A DNA stretch of 64,000 nt from Bacteriovoracaceae bacterium (GTDB taxonomy: Bacteria > Bdellovibrionota > Bacteriovoracia > Bacteriovoracales > Bacteriovoracaceae), in NCBI GenBank assembly GCA_021737405.1, contig JAIPEG010000003.1, positions 186,001 to 250,000 on the forward strand. The letters run 5' to 3'. Positions 52,744-61,830 of the stretch are shown here, in pieces. The notes beneath the pieces were generated by a model. That model saw nothing but the letters and a program-made list of their open reading frames with translations. It did no database searches and had not been told where the DNA came from. The position numbers and the translations under genes were made by a program. Positions within the stretch are counted from its first letter, which is position 1. Each line of letters starts with the position of its first letter.

Positions 52744-54144
52744 TTATTGATAATTTCTTAGTTGGCCGATGAAGTCACTAACGGCCCTAAAAGAGATGCT
52801 TCTATCTTCAAAATGTTTCTTAGCCTTTTCACGCTCTTCTTCACTTGTCTCTAAGTGATTAAGAATATTCATGAGGTGCATTTTCATGTGACCCTTTTGA
52901 ATACCTGTTGTCACTAACGATCTTAAGGCCGCAAAGTTTTGGGCCAAACCAATGGTCGCCACAACTTCCATCAGTTTAGAAGCACTCGGTCTACCGAGCA
53001 AATCCAATGAGAAGTTTGCCATAGGATGAAGGGCAGTAAGTCCACCAACAGTTCCGATAGATAATGGGATAGAAATTTCAAAACGAAAGATGCCATTTTC
53101 AATAGAACAAGTCGTTAAGCTTTTATAGCGCCCAGATCTTGCAGCGTATGTGTGAGCACAGGCCTCAACGGCACGAAAGTCATTTCCCGTTGCCAAAATA
53201 ACGGAGTCAATTCCATTCATGATGCCTTTATTGTGGGTGGTTGCTCTATAGGTATCGATTTCCGCTATTCTTACACTTTGAAAAAACTTTTGAGCAAAGT
53301 GCAAAGGGTCCATCCCTAATGATTTCTCTTCTAATTTCTCAATTGGACACTCGACCCAAGCTTTTACTAAGCACTCAGGTGTGTAATTTGAAAGAATCGC
53401 CATGACGACTTCAAAGTTATCTTTTGCGGCCTTTCCAAGTTCAGCTTCAACAATGGCCTCTAACTCTTTACCGAGACCTTCAAGAACAGAATTTATAAAA
53501 TTCGCTCCCATAGCATCACAGGTATCAAAGGTTGCCCAAAGCTGAAAATAGCCGGGCTCCCTATTCGTTAAGTCTTTTAACTCAAGAGACAGCATTCCTC
53601 CGCCTCTTTCTTCCATATTTGTCATCAAAGGTTTAACAGAAGCGATTAAGGATTCCTTAACTTTTTCAAATAGTTTTGGAAGATCACTCTCAAGACCTTT
53701 GGCCATAAGATGGACCTGACCGATTTTCGTCGTACTAACAACTTCTGTGCGAAAACCACCACGATCAAGCCAGAACTTTGCCGCCTTTGAGGCAGCCGCA
53801 ACCACAGAAGATTCTTCAATCACCATGGGGACACAGAAAAGCTCATCATTAATTAAAACATTTGGTGCCACACCAAAAGGAAGTACGAAGTTTGTTAAAG
53901 TATTTTCGGAAAACTCATCAAGTGTTTTTTGAAGGTTAGGATTTTTATGCCAAAAACTTTTGATAAGATCTCTATCTTTTACTGATCCCGAAAAAAACTT
54001 CGAAATAATAAAGTCGATTTTCTCTTCTTTAGATAGCTTAGAAAAACCTGATACGGGTTTCTGTTCAGAAGTAGCGAGGCTTCCTCCTTCTCCAGTTGAT
54101 TCAGAAATGAGCGGCATTTGCTTTTGCTCCTTTTTCCAGCTCAT
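52744..54144 (-). CDS. mvaA: Hydroxymethylglutaryl-CoA reductase, class II type
   Basis: A 466-residue enzyme giving mevalonate from HMG-CoA. 'TTHNKGIMNGIDSVILATGNDFRAVEACAHTYAARSG' holds the catalytic Lys and Asp. 'GTVGGLTALHPMANFSLDLLG' and 'VTTGIQKGHMKMH' carry the C-terminal catalytic His. It lacks a membrane domain, as class II bacterial enzymes do. It starts 4 bases after fni. Confidence 0.93.
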   Translation of the reverse strand: MSWKKEQKQMPLISESTGEGGSLATSEQKPVSGFSKLSKEEKIDFIISKFFSGSVKDRDLIKSFWHKNPNLQKTLDEFSENTLTNFVLPFGVAPNVLINDELFCVPMVIEESSVVAAASKAAKFWLDRGGFRTEVVSTTKIGQVHLMAKGLESDLPKLFEKVKESLIASVKPLMTNMEERGGGMLSLELKDLTNREPGYFQLWATFDTCDAMGANFINSVLEGLGKELEAIVEAELGKAAKDNFEVVMAILSNYTPECLVKAWVECPIEKLEEKSLGMDPLHFAQKFFQSVRIAEIDTYRATTHNKGIMNGIDSVILATGNDFRAVEACAHTYAARSGRYKSLTTCSIENGIFRFEISIPLSIGTVGGLTALHPMANFSLDLLGRPSASKLMEVVATIGLAQNFAALRSLVTTGIQKGHMKMHLMNILNHLETSEEEREKAKKHFEDRSISFRAVSDFIGQLRNYQ

Positions 54145-54148
54145 AAAC

Positions 54149-55228
54149 CTATTCTCCCTTTAAGGGCCTAGGCCTAAGAAATGTATGCGCCATCTTTAAA
54201 CTATCCAGTTCCTTTTGAACAAATTGGGCCAGTTCTTCGTAACTTCCTTGCGAGGCCTCTAAAAATGGCTTTGCCATGCCGTAGCATGCTGGTGCCTTGA
54301 GAGTCTCGGTTAGATAATAGCCCTGCAAAAAGGAGCGGATGCCACCGGAGACGATGAAAAGTTTATCCCCAGTTTTGACGCTCTTGTCATCAATAAAATT
54401 ATTGACGATTCTTACCATTTCTAAGGCCGTATGGCCAACGTAACAAAGCTCATTTGGCTTATTTAAGTCGTTAGAATTATTAGTCTTTTTATCCCTTAAG
54501 GTTTCTAGCAAACTAAAGTTAGTGCCGCCGAAGGCCGCGAACTCAATAACGGTGATAGGTAAATCGAGTAGGGCCCTTAAACTCTTTGCCCCCATGCCCT
54601 GACCGACTTCTTTGATACCAAGGATTAACTGGGGCATTGCAATGGCCGTAATCTCGGTAAATTCTTTTATAATCTCTTGTGGAGAGCGAAACCAACGATC
54701 GCCCTCATCCTGAAACCACTCCTGTAAGGGGTTAACATGGATAAAGAGACCATCAACTTCAAGGCGCTTGCAAACTTCAAGTAAATGCTTTGCCTGATCT
54801 TTAAGAAGTTCTTGCTCAAGTTGGGCCACACCAAAATTAGCAAAGAGCACCCCATCTCCAATTAAAGGCCGAAGATTAAAATCATCAAAATACTCATCCC
54901 CTTGCAGTAAAGGGCGACAAGAGCCTAATCCAAGCCCTAATCCAAATTCACCAGCGGCCTTTGCTAAATTTTTATTGATGGGACCAGCAGCAGAAGTACC
55001 TCCCGTCATTGAACTAATCCATAGAGGGGCTTTGAGGGTTTTCTTACCCAATGTTAAGGGAGCAAAGCAAAAGTCATCTGTTGGAAAACCAGAGAGCATG
55101 GGCTCATAATCAAAGAGCTCATTTAGTGAAGCCTCTGAAGTCTGTGCCGACTTAGCAAAATCTAAGTGGTGCGACTTTCTCTGAGGACTAGTGTCCGAAG
55201 AGTTATGAGGATCTCTGGTGGATGACAT
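54149..55228 (-). CDS. fni: Isopentenyl-diphosphate delta-isomerase, type 2
   Basis: A 359-residue FMN/NADPH-dependent isomerase of IPP and DMAPP. 'RKSHHLDF' near the N terminus, 'PLWISSMTGGT', 'HVNPLQEWFQDEGD' and 'GGTNFSLLE' are family signatures. RBS AAGGAAG. First gene of the leftward operon fni-mvaA-GYDIA-mvaD-mvk. Confidence 0.93.
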   Translation of the reverse strand: MSSTRDPHNSSDTSPQRKSHHLDFAKSAQTSEASLNELFDYEPMLSGFPTDDFCFAPLTLGKKTLKAPLWISSMTGGTSAAGPINKNLAKAAGEFGLGLGLGSCRPLLQGDEYFDDFNLRPLIGDGVLFANFGVAQLEQELLKDQAKHLLEVCKRLEVDGLFIHVNPLQEWFQDEGDRWFRSPQEIIKEFTEITAIAMPQLILGIKEVGQGMGAKSLRALLDLPITVIEFAAFGGTNFSLLETLRDKKTNNSNDLNKPNELCYVGHTALEMVRIVNNFIDDKSVKTGDKLFIVSGGIRSFLQGYYLTETLKAPACYGMAKPFLEASQGSYEELAQFVQKELDSLKMAHTFLRPRPLKGE

Positions 55229-55344
55229 ACTGCTTCCTTTAATCTATTTTTAACACTCAACATTACTTAGGTCATGGTTAAACTATGAGACAACCCTTTG
55301 AAAAGAGTATTTGTCAGGCCTGCAGCTTTTATAAACCACTAATT

Positions 55345-56055
55345 TCACTTCGGAGCGACAACTAAGACGAACTCTCTTTTACCTAAATCCTTTAAATTCA
55401 ATAAATTCTTTAGGGTTCCCCAATAGGACTCCTCTTCTTCCCGGTTTATATCCATCAAAAGAAAGTGGAGTCTATGACGACCATTTTCGGGACTCGCCTC
55501 CCCTAGCTCTTCTATTACCCTCTGAAGCCTATAAGGAGTGTCCATAAAAACCTGACAATGGTTTTTTAGATAGAGTGACTTAAAAAATTTCGCCCTTTCT
55601 TCTTTTTCCTTTGGAGGAAAGCCAAGAAATTCAAAAGGCCCTTCAGTAAATCCACTCAACGCCACGGCCGGTAAGAGAGAGTTGTCACAAGATAACATTT
55701 TGACCTTTATCCCAGCTTGCTGGCAGTCATAGATCAAACTTCGACCTGGATCGCAAAATCCTGGGGTACCGCCGTCACTCATGAGAAAGTAGTCTTTTCC
55801 CCCTGAGAGGCCCTTTAGAATTTTAGCATCAAGCTCTCCGCGAGAATGCTCATTATAGGGAGTAAATTCATCAATGGCCGCACGCGGAAGTCCCCATGCA
55901 AGCCAGCGCCTTCGCCCAGGCTTCTCATCTTCAATCAATAGGCCTGCCCCACTCTCAAACGCCACCTCAAGCTTCTCCTTGAGAGATCCACTAAGAGTTC
56001 CCTTCTCAGCAACTGGGGTCGGAATGAGAAAGAGCTGGCCTGGTTTTGGTCCCAT
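55345..56055 (-). CDS. RsmI-like SAM methyltransferase (tetrapyrrole methylase fold)
   Basis: A 236-residue protein with the RsmI layout: 'QLFLIPTPV', 'LLIEDEKPGRRR', 'NEHSR', 'FLMSDGGTPGFCDPGRSLIYDCQQAGIKV' and 'GFPPKEKEERAKFF'. RsmI 2'-O-methylates C1402 of 16S rRNA. This one is about 40 residues shorter than E. coli RsmI, and its second motif is altered, so it may be a side branch of the family. RBS AAGGA. Confidence 0.8.
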   Translation of the reverse strand: MGPKPGQLFLIPTPVAEKGTLSGSLKEKLEVAFESGAGLLIEDEKPGRRRWLAWGLPRAAIDEFTPYNEHSRGELDAKILKGLSGGKDYFLMSDGGTPGFCDPGRSLIYDCQQAGIKVKMLSCDNSLLPAVALSGFTEGPFEFLGFPPKEKEERAKFFKSLYLKNHCQVFMDTPYRLQRVIEELGEASPENGRHRLHFLLMDINREEEESYWGTLKNLLNLKDLGKREFVLVVAPK

Positions 56056-56088
56056 AAGATTCCTTGAGCATCAATTGTTAAAATCACC

Positions 56089-56094
56089 TATAAT
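56089..56094 (+). promoter_or_regulatory. TATAAT box 12 bases before a start codon
   Basis: A perfect -10 box ends 11 bases before the ATG at 56106, which has no SD. Transcription would start at about 56101, leaving a leader of about 5 bases. No good -35 (TTGAGC, 19 bases upstream). Confidence 0.45.
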
Positions 56095-56105
56095 ATACAT
56101 TAACG

Positions 56106-57341
56106 ATGAAAGAAACATTTTTCCTCCAAGTTACCCCCGGTTTTGAAAAACTTGCTAAGCAAGAGTTTGCTCTCAAGTTTCCGGTACTATTTCCCGCGCA
56201 ATCCATACCAGAGTCCATCATCGAACAGGGGGGTCTGAGCGTTGAACTCCCTTTAGCATCAGGCTTTCAGCTCAACTACTGGCTTAAAATACCCAACAGA
56301 ATCCTTTTAAGATTCGCGCACTTTAAATGTAGAGATATCCCCAAATTATTTAATAAAGTCTCAAAGCTAAATTGGTCTCCATACTACGCTGGTCAAAACT
56401 TTGAATTTCATATTTCAAGTCATGAATCTCGTCTCTTTGATTCTCGAAAAATCGAAAAGAGTTTAAGAGATGCCCTCGAAAAAACAATTAAAAATCAAGA
56501 ACCAAAAAAGAAGGCCCGCCAAAGAGTTGAAGTGACAAAAGACTGGCATCTCTTTTGTCGTTTTGAAGACGATTGGTGCACGATTAGCATCGATACCTCT
56601 GGCGAGAGATTAGGAAAAAGAGGTTATAAGCAAAGAAATGGTCTTGCTCCACTAAGAGAAAATCTCGCGGCAGGCCTGTATCTTCACACCCTCCTCTCTT
56701 CTCCTACTAAAGAGACTTTTGAGTTTGAAAAACATTTTAAAGAATATGGCACTCCTTCCCTTACTCTTGTTGATCCCTTTTGTGGTAGCGGTACCCTTTT
56801 GCTTGAGGCGGCTTTATTTTATGAGCCCAATCTCTTTAGAAACTTTGCTTTTGAATTTTTTCCCCTATGGGAATCAAAAAATACACCTATGAATAGTAAA
56901 GGACGCCCATCTGCAATAAATCTCGACCTGCCTCTCTTTTTAGTGGGAAGTGATATTAATGAAGATCGTATTTTGGACACCCAAGAAAACTTTAAAGAGT
57001 CCGGCCTTCACAGTGTCCCCCATTCCCTACGCTCTGGAGATATTCAATCAAGTGGATTTGGAAAAAAAATGGCCTTAGACATTTTTAGTAACCCACAAAT
57101 TGTTGCCTGGTGCATGACAAACCCTCCTTATGGGAAAAGAATCAAACAACCAATGGATCAATTTCAATTACTAGAAACACTAAAGTCTTGGGGGCCTTGG
57201 CAAAGAATTGGTCTTTTACTTCCCCAAAATCAAAAGTGTAAAAGCCTTCCAGAGGGCATTACCTTATTGAGCACTCTTAATTTTGAAAATGGTGGAGAAA
57301 AGGTCAGCTACTTTCTCTATGAGAGAGAATTATCTAAGTAA
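56106..57341 (+). CDS. THUMP-domain 23S rRNA (guanine-N2)-methyltransferase, RlmL-N-like
   Basis: A 411-residue protein with a THUMP region (about residues 50-165) and a Rossmann methyltransferase domain: SAM loop 'LVDPFCGSGTLLLEAAL', acidic loop 'GSDINEDRI' and catalytic 'MTNPPYGKRI' (NPPY). This is the layout of the N-terminal half of E. coli RlmL and of YpsC/RlmL-like single-domain enzymes, which make m2G in 23S rRNA. Its 3' end overlaps the U32-like gene by 25 bases. Confidence 0.88.
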   Translation: MKETFFLQVTPGFEKLAKQEFALKFPVLFPAQSIPESIIEQGGLSVELPLASGFQLNYWLKIPNRILLRFAHFKCRDIPKLFNKVSKLNWSPYYAGQNFEFHISSHESRLFDSRKIEKSLRDALEKTIKNQEPKKKARQRVEVTKDWHLFCRFEDDWCTISIDTSGERLGKRGYKQRNGLAPLRENLAAGLYLHTLLSSPTKETFEFEKHFKEYGTPSLTLVDPFCGSGTLLLEAALFYEPNLFRNFAFEFFPLWESKNTPMNSKGRPSAINLDLPLFLVGSDINEDRILDTQENFKESGLHSVPHSLRSGDIQSSGFGKKMALDIFSNPQIVAWCMTNPPYGKRIKQPMDQFQLLETLKSWGPWQRIGLLLPQNQKCKSLPEGITLLSTLNFENGGEKVSYFLYERELSK

Positions 57342-58525
57342 ACCATCGAACGAATGGATATGCCGCCAACCGGTGAGACGAAGACAATGTCTCCATCAGT
57401 TGCCTCTGTAATGCCATTTTTTAAGGCGTCTTGCATATATTCAACGGTAAGAACTTTTTCATTTCCCTCAGGACTCATTAAGCGCAAGCGATCACCTAAT
57501 TTCAAACTATTATTTGGTGATTTTATTAAAAGCCCCAAATGCTTCTTCTTTTTAACATCAACAATTTCACCCAGGTAATCACCACTTCGGTCTTGGAGGC
57601 GTGAATTCTTTAGTTTTTTAAAGAGAACATCTGTTTTGTTAACCCTGAAAAATCCTTTGGTAACCGAGCGAACATATTGGCGTTTTAGTTCCTCAATGCT
57701 TTCTAGCGGATTTTTAAGACCTTTAAAAATTTGAGCGAATGTTACCTCTCCCGGCCCTTCAATAAAGTCTAATCTCCAAAAGAGATTTTTTTGCTTTAAT
57801 AAAGAACTTTTTAATAGATCTGGTTCAAGAAAAAGTTCATCAAAAATGAACTTATCTTTTGTGTTTAACATAAAAGTGCCGTGCACATTCTCTCTGATAG
57901 GAAAGCCCTTATGAGGACTCTCCTCTGAAGTACCTAGCACATGGATTTCATCTTCATCCTGACCGTATAAGGGACTCACGAGGGCGCGAGGAGTATAAAA
58001 AAGCAGAATGGGTCCCCAACTAAGGATTTCACAGTCACAAGGCAGGGCCATGGCATACTCTAGCACCTTGGTGCCTGGAAGCTCTGGGCTTAATATAATT
58101 CGCTTTATTTTCTCGGGCCAAATATTATACCAGGATTTAAGTCCCAATAGATTATGGTTTCCTTGTTCACAAAGAAGGTGAATGTCTCCCTCATAATTGA
58201 TTTCTTTAAGTGACTGGAGGGCACCAGGGTCTTGCACTCGAATTCCAGAAAAAAGTTCGTTTGTTAATAGACCTTGAGACTTTAGACTGTGAAAAACACT
58301 CTGAAAGATGTTTTCAGTCATTAAGACATCCCACTGCAAGTAGACCAAGACGTTTTTTTCTTTAAGCCTCGCGCACTCTTTTAAACACTCTTCCTTAGTA
58401 AAAGAGAAAAAACGACTAATTTCTTTAAATCCAATAATGACTTCTTTAGGGCCATCTATTAAATCAAGGGCAGAAAGGAAATCATCAACCATCTCCTGAT
58501 TATAAAGAGCAATGGATAAGTTCAC
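57317..58525 (-). CDS. U32-family-like protein without the iron-sulfur cysteines
   Basis: A 402-residue protein starting at a GTG that overlaps the stop of the upstream U32 gene (GTGA). It follows the U32 TIM-barrel pattern, but the region where the family has 'GxxC..YSGxC' reads 'SWGPILLFYTPRALVSPLYG', with no cysteine ligands. The end (about 310-402) is a small beta-barrel ('LGEIVDVKKKKHLGLLIKSPNNSLKLGDRLRL'). It is probably the non-catalytic partner of the intact U32 protein, as in paired U32 systems such as UbiU-UbiV (where both keep their clusters). Confidence 0.7.
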   Translation of the reverse strand: MNLSIALYNQEMVDDFLSALDLIDGPKEVIIGFKEISRFFSFTKEECLKECARLKEKNVLVYLQWDVLMTENIFQSVFHSLKSQGLLTNELFSGIRVQDPGALQSLKEINYEGDIHLLCEQGNHNLLGLKSWYNIWPEKIKRIILSPELPGTKVLEYAMALPCDCEILSWGPILLFYTPRALVSPLYGQDEDEIHVLGTSEESPHKGFPIRENVHGTFMLNTKDKFIFDELFLEPDLLKSSLLKQKNLFWRLDFIEGPGEVTFAQIFKGLKNPLESIEELKRQYVRSVTKGFFRVNKTDVLFKKLKNSRLQDRSGDYLGEIVDVKKKKHLGLLIKSPNNSLKLGDRLRLMSPEGNEKVLTVEYMQDALKNGITEATDGDIVFVSPVGGISIRSMVYLDNSLS

Positions 58526-59724
58526 AGCTGCCCTCCAGGATAAACACGAATGATATTATAGGCCCTGGCCCCCTTAATTGCGGGTAGCCTTAAAAGCATT
58601 CCTGGACGAGATTTTTCAAATGACTCTCCACTTGCATCAATGATTGAATCAACTTTTGAAATGATCGCTTCGCCATTAAAGGGAAGATACTCAAGCGTGT
58701 CACCGACATGAAAAGGGCTTCTCACTTCTGCAAGGATATATTGATCTTCTTTAGCTTCTAAAATGATCGCCGCCATATTGGCCTCAGAAGAGACATGTTG
58801 GCGTTCATCAAATATTGAATCAAAACCGGCAGTATGCTCTAAACTCGCACTTGTGTAAGAGCGATGACTAACTTTTGAAAGTTCTTCTTCCCAGCGATAG
58901 AGATCATCACTCATAAAACTTCCCGAATTCTTATAAAAACTTAAGGCCTCTGAATAGACTTTTGAAATCGTCCCCGCATAGTGATGGGACTTCATGCGCC
59001 CCTCTACTTTTAAAGAGTCAATTCCGGCGTTTATAAATTCATCTAATTGGCGAATGCCCTGAAGATCTTTCGAGCTCATAAAATGAGCATACTTTTTTTC
59101 TTCATCATTCTTGGTTAACGAATATTCAAAGCGACAGCTATGGGCGCAACCACCGCGATTGGAATCCCTTCCCTGCGTATAATTTGAAATGACACAATTT
59201 CCTGAGTAGGCCATGCACATAGAACCATGGACAAACATTTCAAGTTCAATATCTACTTTCTCTTTAATTCTTTTGGCCTCATCGATAGAGACTTCCCGAC
59301 CAAGAACAATACGACTAACACCAAGATCTTTCCACAGCTTTGCTGCAGCTGCATTTAAGCAGCTTGCCTGGGTTGATAAATGAATCACAAGATCAGAATG
59401 CTCTTTTATCGCTTCGATGACACCACGGTCACTAACAATGACGGCATCCACGTTACAATCTTCTAATAGGGAGAGGAACTCTGGTAGCCCCTCAAAATCT
59501 TGGTCGTGAAGAAAGCTGTTGAGAACGACATAAACTTGGGAGCCATGAAGGTGAGCAAAGCGAACCCCTTCTCTTAATTCAGAAGGAGTGAAGTTGTCAG
59601 CAGCAGAGCGCAGGCCAAACTTTTGGCCACCCAAATAAACGGCATCAGCTCCGTAGGACACGGCCACTTTTAATTTCTCTAAGGAACCAGCAGGTGCAAG
59701 GAGCTCGGGGACCCAGTGTGTCAT
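58522..59724 (-). CDS. U32 family protein, tRNA/rRNA hydroxylation type
   Basis: A 400-residue U32 protein beginning 'PELLAPAGSLEKLKVAVSYGADAVYLGG' with the Fe-S Cys set 'HGSMCMAYSGNCVIS' and 'RGGCAHSCRFEY'. Relatives include TrhP (tRNA ho5U34) and RlhA (23S C2501 hydroxylation), and older annotation calls them peptidases or collagenases. The neighbours (THUMP methyltransferase, RsmI) support an RNA role. Which target is unclear. Confidence 0.85.
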   Translation of the reverse strand: MTHWVPELLAPAGSLEKLKVAVSYGADAVYLGGQKFGLRSAADNFTPSELREGVRFAHLHGSQVYVVLNSFLHDQDFEGLPEFLSLLEDCNVDAVIVSDRGVIEAIKEHSDLVIHLSTQASCLNAAAAKLWKDLGVSRIVLGREVSIDEAKRIKEKVDIELEMFVHGSMCMAYSGNCVISNYTQGRDSNRGGCAHSCRFEYSLTKNDEEKKYAHFMSSKDLQGIRQLDEFINAGIDSLKVEGRMKSHHYAGTISKVYSEALSFYKNSGSFMSDDLYRWEEELSKVSHRSYTSASLEHTAGFDSIFDERQHVSSEANMAAIILEAKEDQYILAEVRSPFHVGDTLEYLPFNGEAIISKVDSIIDASGESFEKSRPGMLLRLPAIKGARAYNIIRVYPGGQL

Positions 59725-59869
59725 TATTTTGCCTTTTATCCTTTTTCTTCTTTCCTAAGTTTTGGTTTTTACTAGCAGAAAAGTCCGATACAATAAAGGA
59801 AAGTGAAAAAGCTTATCTAAAATAATCTACCAATAATCGGGTAAGTTACTAAAAAAACGTAAGAGAGTC

Positions 59870-61003
59870 ATGAAAAAGGTTAAAGTCATTATTCTTCTTC
59901 TCCTGATTGCCAGCTTTGGTTATGGGGTTTTTCGTATTTTGAGTAACCCTAATCAGTCCTACCCCTACCCATATACCATGGGAGAATTGAAATTAGATGA
60001 AATAACAAGTGCTTCAAAGGCGGATGTTCTCATCATTGGAGACAGTGCAGGAGTCTATATCGCGCCTTTTTTAGAGGACTTTAAAAGCCAGACTTCAAAT
60101 GAACTTAAGAGGCCACTTAAAATTTTTAACTGGGCACGAAAAGGGGAAACTCTGGCCCATAGTTTAAAAAAAGTTCAATCTCTTCTTAAGATGCCTCTTC
60201 TCATTATTTACCACGCGGGTCTTGATGAGATGGATCATGCTCGTTTTCAATTAGAAGAAGTTCCAAAAATTTTAAAAAATATTTCCATAACAAAGAACGA
60301 TAGTTTGATGAGCAGTATTCTCAGTGCTCCTATTATTGGGAGACTTCTTTTTTGGCCTCATAAAAGACCGCAGTTGAATTTCAATACCAATGATATACTC
60401 TCTCCCCTTCCCTCTGATCTTCCACCAAAGTACGCCTTAAAATCTTTAGAAGTAATATATGAAGTTTACAGTTGGGAAGCAAAAGAATTTTTCTCCTATC
60501 TCAAACTAAAAGATGCCAGTGTTTGGTTTATCCCTCAAGCCTATAACCTTAAAGTCCCACCCTCAAGAACATGCGAGAGTGCTAGTGACAGTGAGATAGA
60601 TAGTTTACTTAAGCAAGCCTCTAATCTCATCGTCAAAGGCAAGACAAAAGAAGCCTTTAGTATCGTCAATTCAATTCTAACGAGCAATAAAACTCATGCT
60701 CGCGCTCTTTATACGATGGGTAATCTTTTTATGAAAAGAGGAGATTTCTCTTCTGCTAAAAGGGCCTATTATCAATCAATGATCTATGATTGTGGCTTAA
60801 GAAGGGCCAACCCTTTGCTCTTAAAGATCCTCATGGAGGAAGCTGAAAAAAAAGATTTTACCATTATAGACTTTAATAGAAGTGTAACGAACTTTCTTGG
60901 TAAGAATTTACTGTTTCAAGATCTTAGGCAACCGCAAAGTATTTATTACAAAAAATTAATAGAGCAACTTGTCGGTGAATTTCGACGGTTTATCAGAAGA
61001 TAG
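59870..61003 (+). CDS. Membrane-anchored SGNH-like protein with TPR segment
   Basis: A 377-residue protein with an N-terminal membrane helix (5-22), then 'ADVLIIGDSAGVYIAPFL', a GDS-type block like SGNH hydrolases, followed by 'NWARKGETLAHSL'. Residues about 245-315 are two TPR-like repeats inserted in the domain. The expected late Asp-x-x-His is not clear ('DLRQPQSIYYKKL'), so catalysis is uncertain. An upstream TACAAT (59789-59794) and SD AAGAGAG are present. It is followed 10 bases later by a cNMP-binding protein. Confidence 0.6.
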   Translation: MKKVKVIILLLLIASFGYGVFRILSNPNQSYPYPYTMGELKLDEITSASKADVLIIGDSAGVYIAPFLEDFKSQTSNELKRPLKIFNWARKGETLAHSLKKVQSLLKMPLLIIYHAGLDEMDHARFQLEEVPKILKNISITKNDSLMSSILSAPIIGRLLFWPHKRPQLNFNTNDILSPLPSDLPPKYALKSLEVIYEVYSWEAKEFFSYLKLKDASVWFIPQAYNLKVPPSRTCESASDSEIDSLLKQASNLIVKGKTKEAFSIVNSILTSNKTHARALYTMGNLFMKRGDFSSAKRAYYQSMIYDCGLRRANPLLLKILMEEAEKKDFTIIDFNRSVTNFLGKNLLFQDLRQPQSIYYKKLIEQLVGEFRRFIRR

Positions 61004-61013
61004 GAATTTTTTT

Positions 61014-61496
61014 ATGAGCAAGAAAAAAGTATCTGGACCTCTTACAAAAACGGTAAAAGCAGGAGAGATGATTTGCGTCGCTGGTGAAAAAAACTCTGAT
61101 TTATTTATTATTCACTCAGGAAAACTCCTCGTTTTTGTTACTGATGGAACCAAGGTAACTCCTTTAGCTTACCTAGGAGAGGGTGAATACTTAGGAGAGC
61201 TTAGCTTCTTTGATAAAGAACCAAGAAGTGCTCATGTCATTAGTGTGGAAGAGAGTACCCTTATTCAAATTCCTGTTAGTGAAATCGATAAACAGTTTCC
61301 TGATTGGCTGGTTACTATTGCCCTCTCTATCACTAAAAAACTTCGCTACTCCTCTGATCTGATTCGACAAAAAGGCATCCGTCGACAAAATGTTGAATCT
61401 ATTAAGCCTCTTACAATAGAGGAGCAAAGAAATACTTACCAATCTCTTCAGGCTTACCTTGAAGACAATCCTATTATTATGGATGATATTTCTTAA
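61014..61496 (+). CDS. Cyclic nucleotide-binding domain protein
   Basis: The ATG at 61014 (AGGA upstream) gives 160 residues. One cNMP-binding domain spans about residues 10-120: 'VKAGEMICVAGEKNSDLFIIHSGKL' and a phosphate-binding cassette 'LGELSFFDKEPRSAHV' with the Arg that contacts the cyclic phosphate. There is no DNA-binding HTH, so it is a stand-alone sensor or regulatory subunit. Ligand identity unknown. Confidence 0.85.
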   Translation: MSKKKVSGPLTKTVKAGEMICVAGEKNSDLFIIHSGKLLVFVTDGTKVTPLAYLGEGEYLGELSFFDKEPRSAHVISVEESTLIQIPVSEIDKQFPDWLVTIALSITKKLRYSSDLIRQKGIRRQNVESIKPLTIEEQRNTYQSLQAYLEDNPIIMDDIS

Positions 61497-61543
61497 CCAA
61501 ATTTCCGACTAATTTATTCGGGGTCAAATTCTTCTTCATACTG

Positions 61544-61556
61544 GGTCAAATTGACC
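61544..61556. promoter_or_regulatory. 13-base palindrome upstream of the sigma-54-type promoter
   Basis: GGTCAA-A-TTGACC lies about 40 bases before the -24/-12 element. A direct GGGTCAAATT copy is 23 bases earlier (61520-61529). This could be an activator site; the distance is short for a sigma-54 enhancer, but such sites are known to vary. Confidence 0.4.
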
Positions 61557-61594
61557 ACGAAGTAATCATTAAAACCTTTATACGCCAATTTTCT

Positions 61595-61610
61595 TGGCAC
61601 TAGTCATGCA
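61595..61610 (+). promoter_or_regulatory. Sigma-54-type -24/-12 promoter
   Basis: TGGCACTAGTCATGCA fits the RpoN consensus TGGCACRNNNNTTGCW at all but two of its fixed positions, with the GG and GC dinucleotides correctly 10 bases apart. Transcription would start at about 61622 and read a 43-codon ORF. Confidence 0.65.
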
Positions 61611-61694
61611 TTGATAAAAGGTGGATAGGCACTTAATTATGACCATGGAGGGTTATAGGAGTCCTCTAATGAAGCATTCGACAAGGAGGTTTGA

Positions 61695-61826
61695 GTGACT
61701 TCAATGAAGATAGCAGGTTTTTTACTTTTGAGTATGGTTTTAACTCTTGAGTATGATTTTGAGAAACGCGTTCCAAAAGACGATGAAGGACTAAGTCAGC
61801 GCATTTCTCAAGAAAGACCAGCTTAA
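61695..61826 (+). CDS. Small 43-residue ORF behind a sigma-54-type promoter
   Basis: A GTG with AAGGAGG 5 bases upstream, the best SD in the window, opens a 43-residue frame: 'MTSMKIAGFLLLSMVLTLEYDF' and a charged end. The first 17 residues are a hydrophobic helix, so it is a short membrane or exported peptide. A terminator follows 4 bases after the stop. It is not matched to any family. A regulatory RNA role is the alternative. Confidence 0.6.
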   Translation: MTSMKIAGFLLLSMVLTLEYDFEKRVPKDDEGLSQRISQERPA

Positions 61827-61830
61827 CTTG

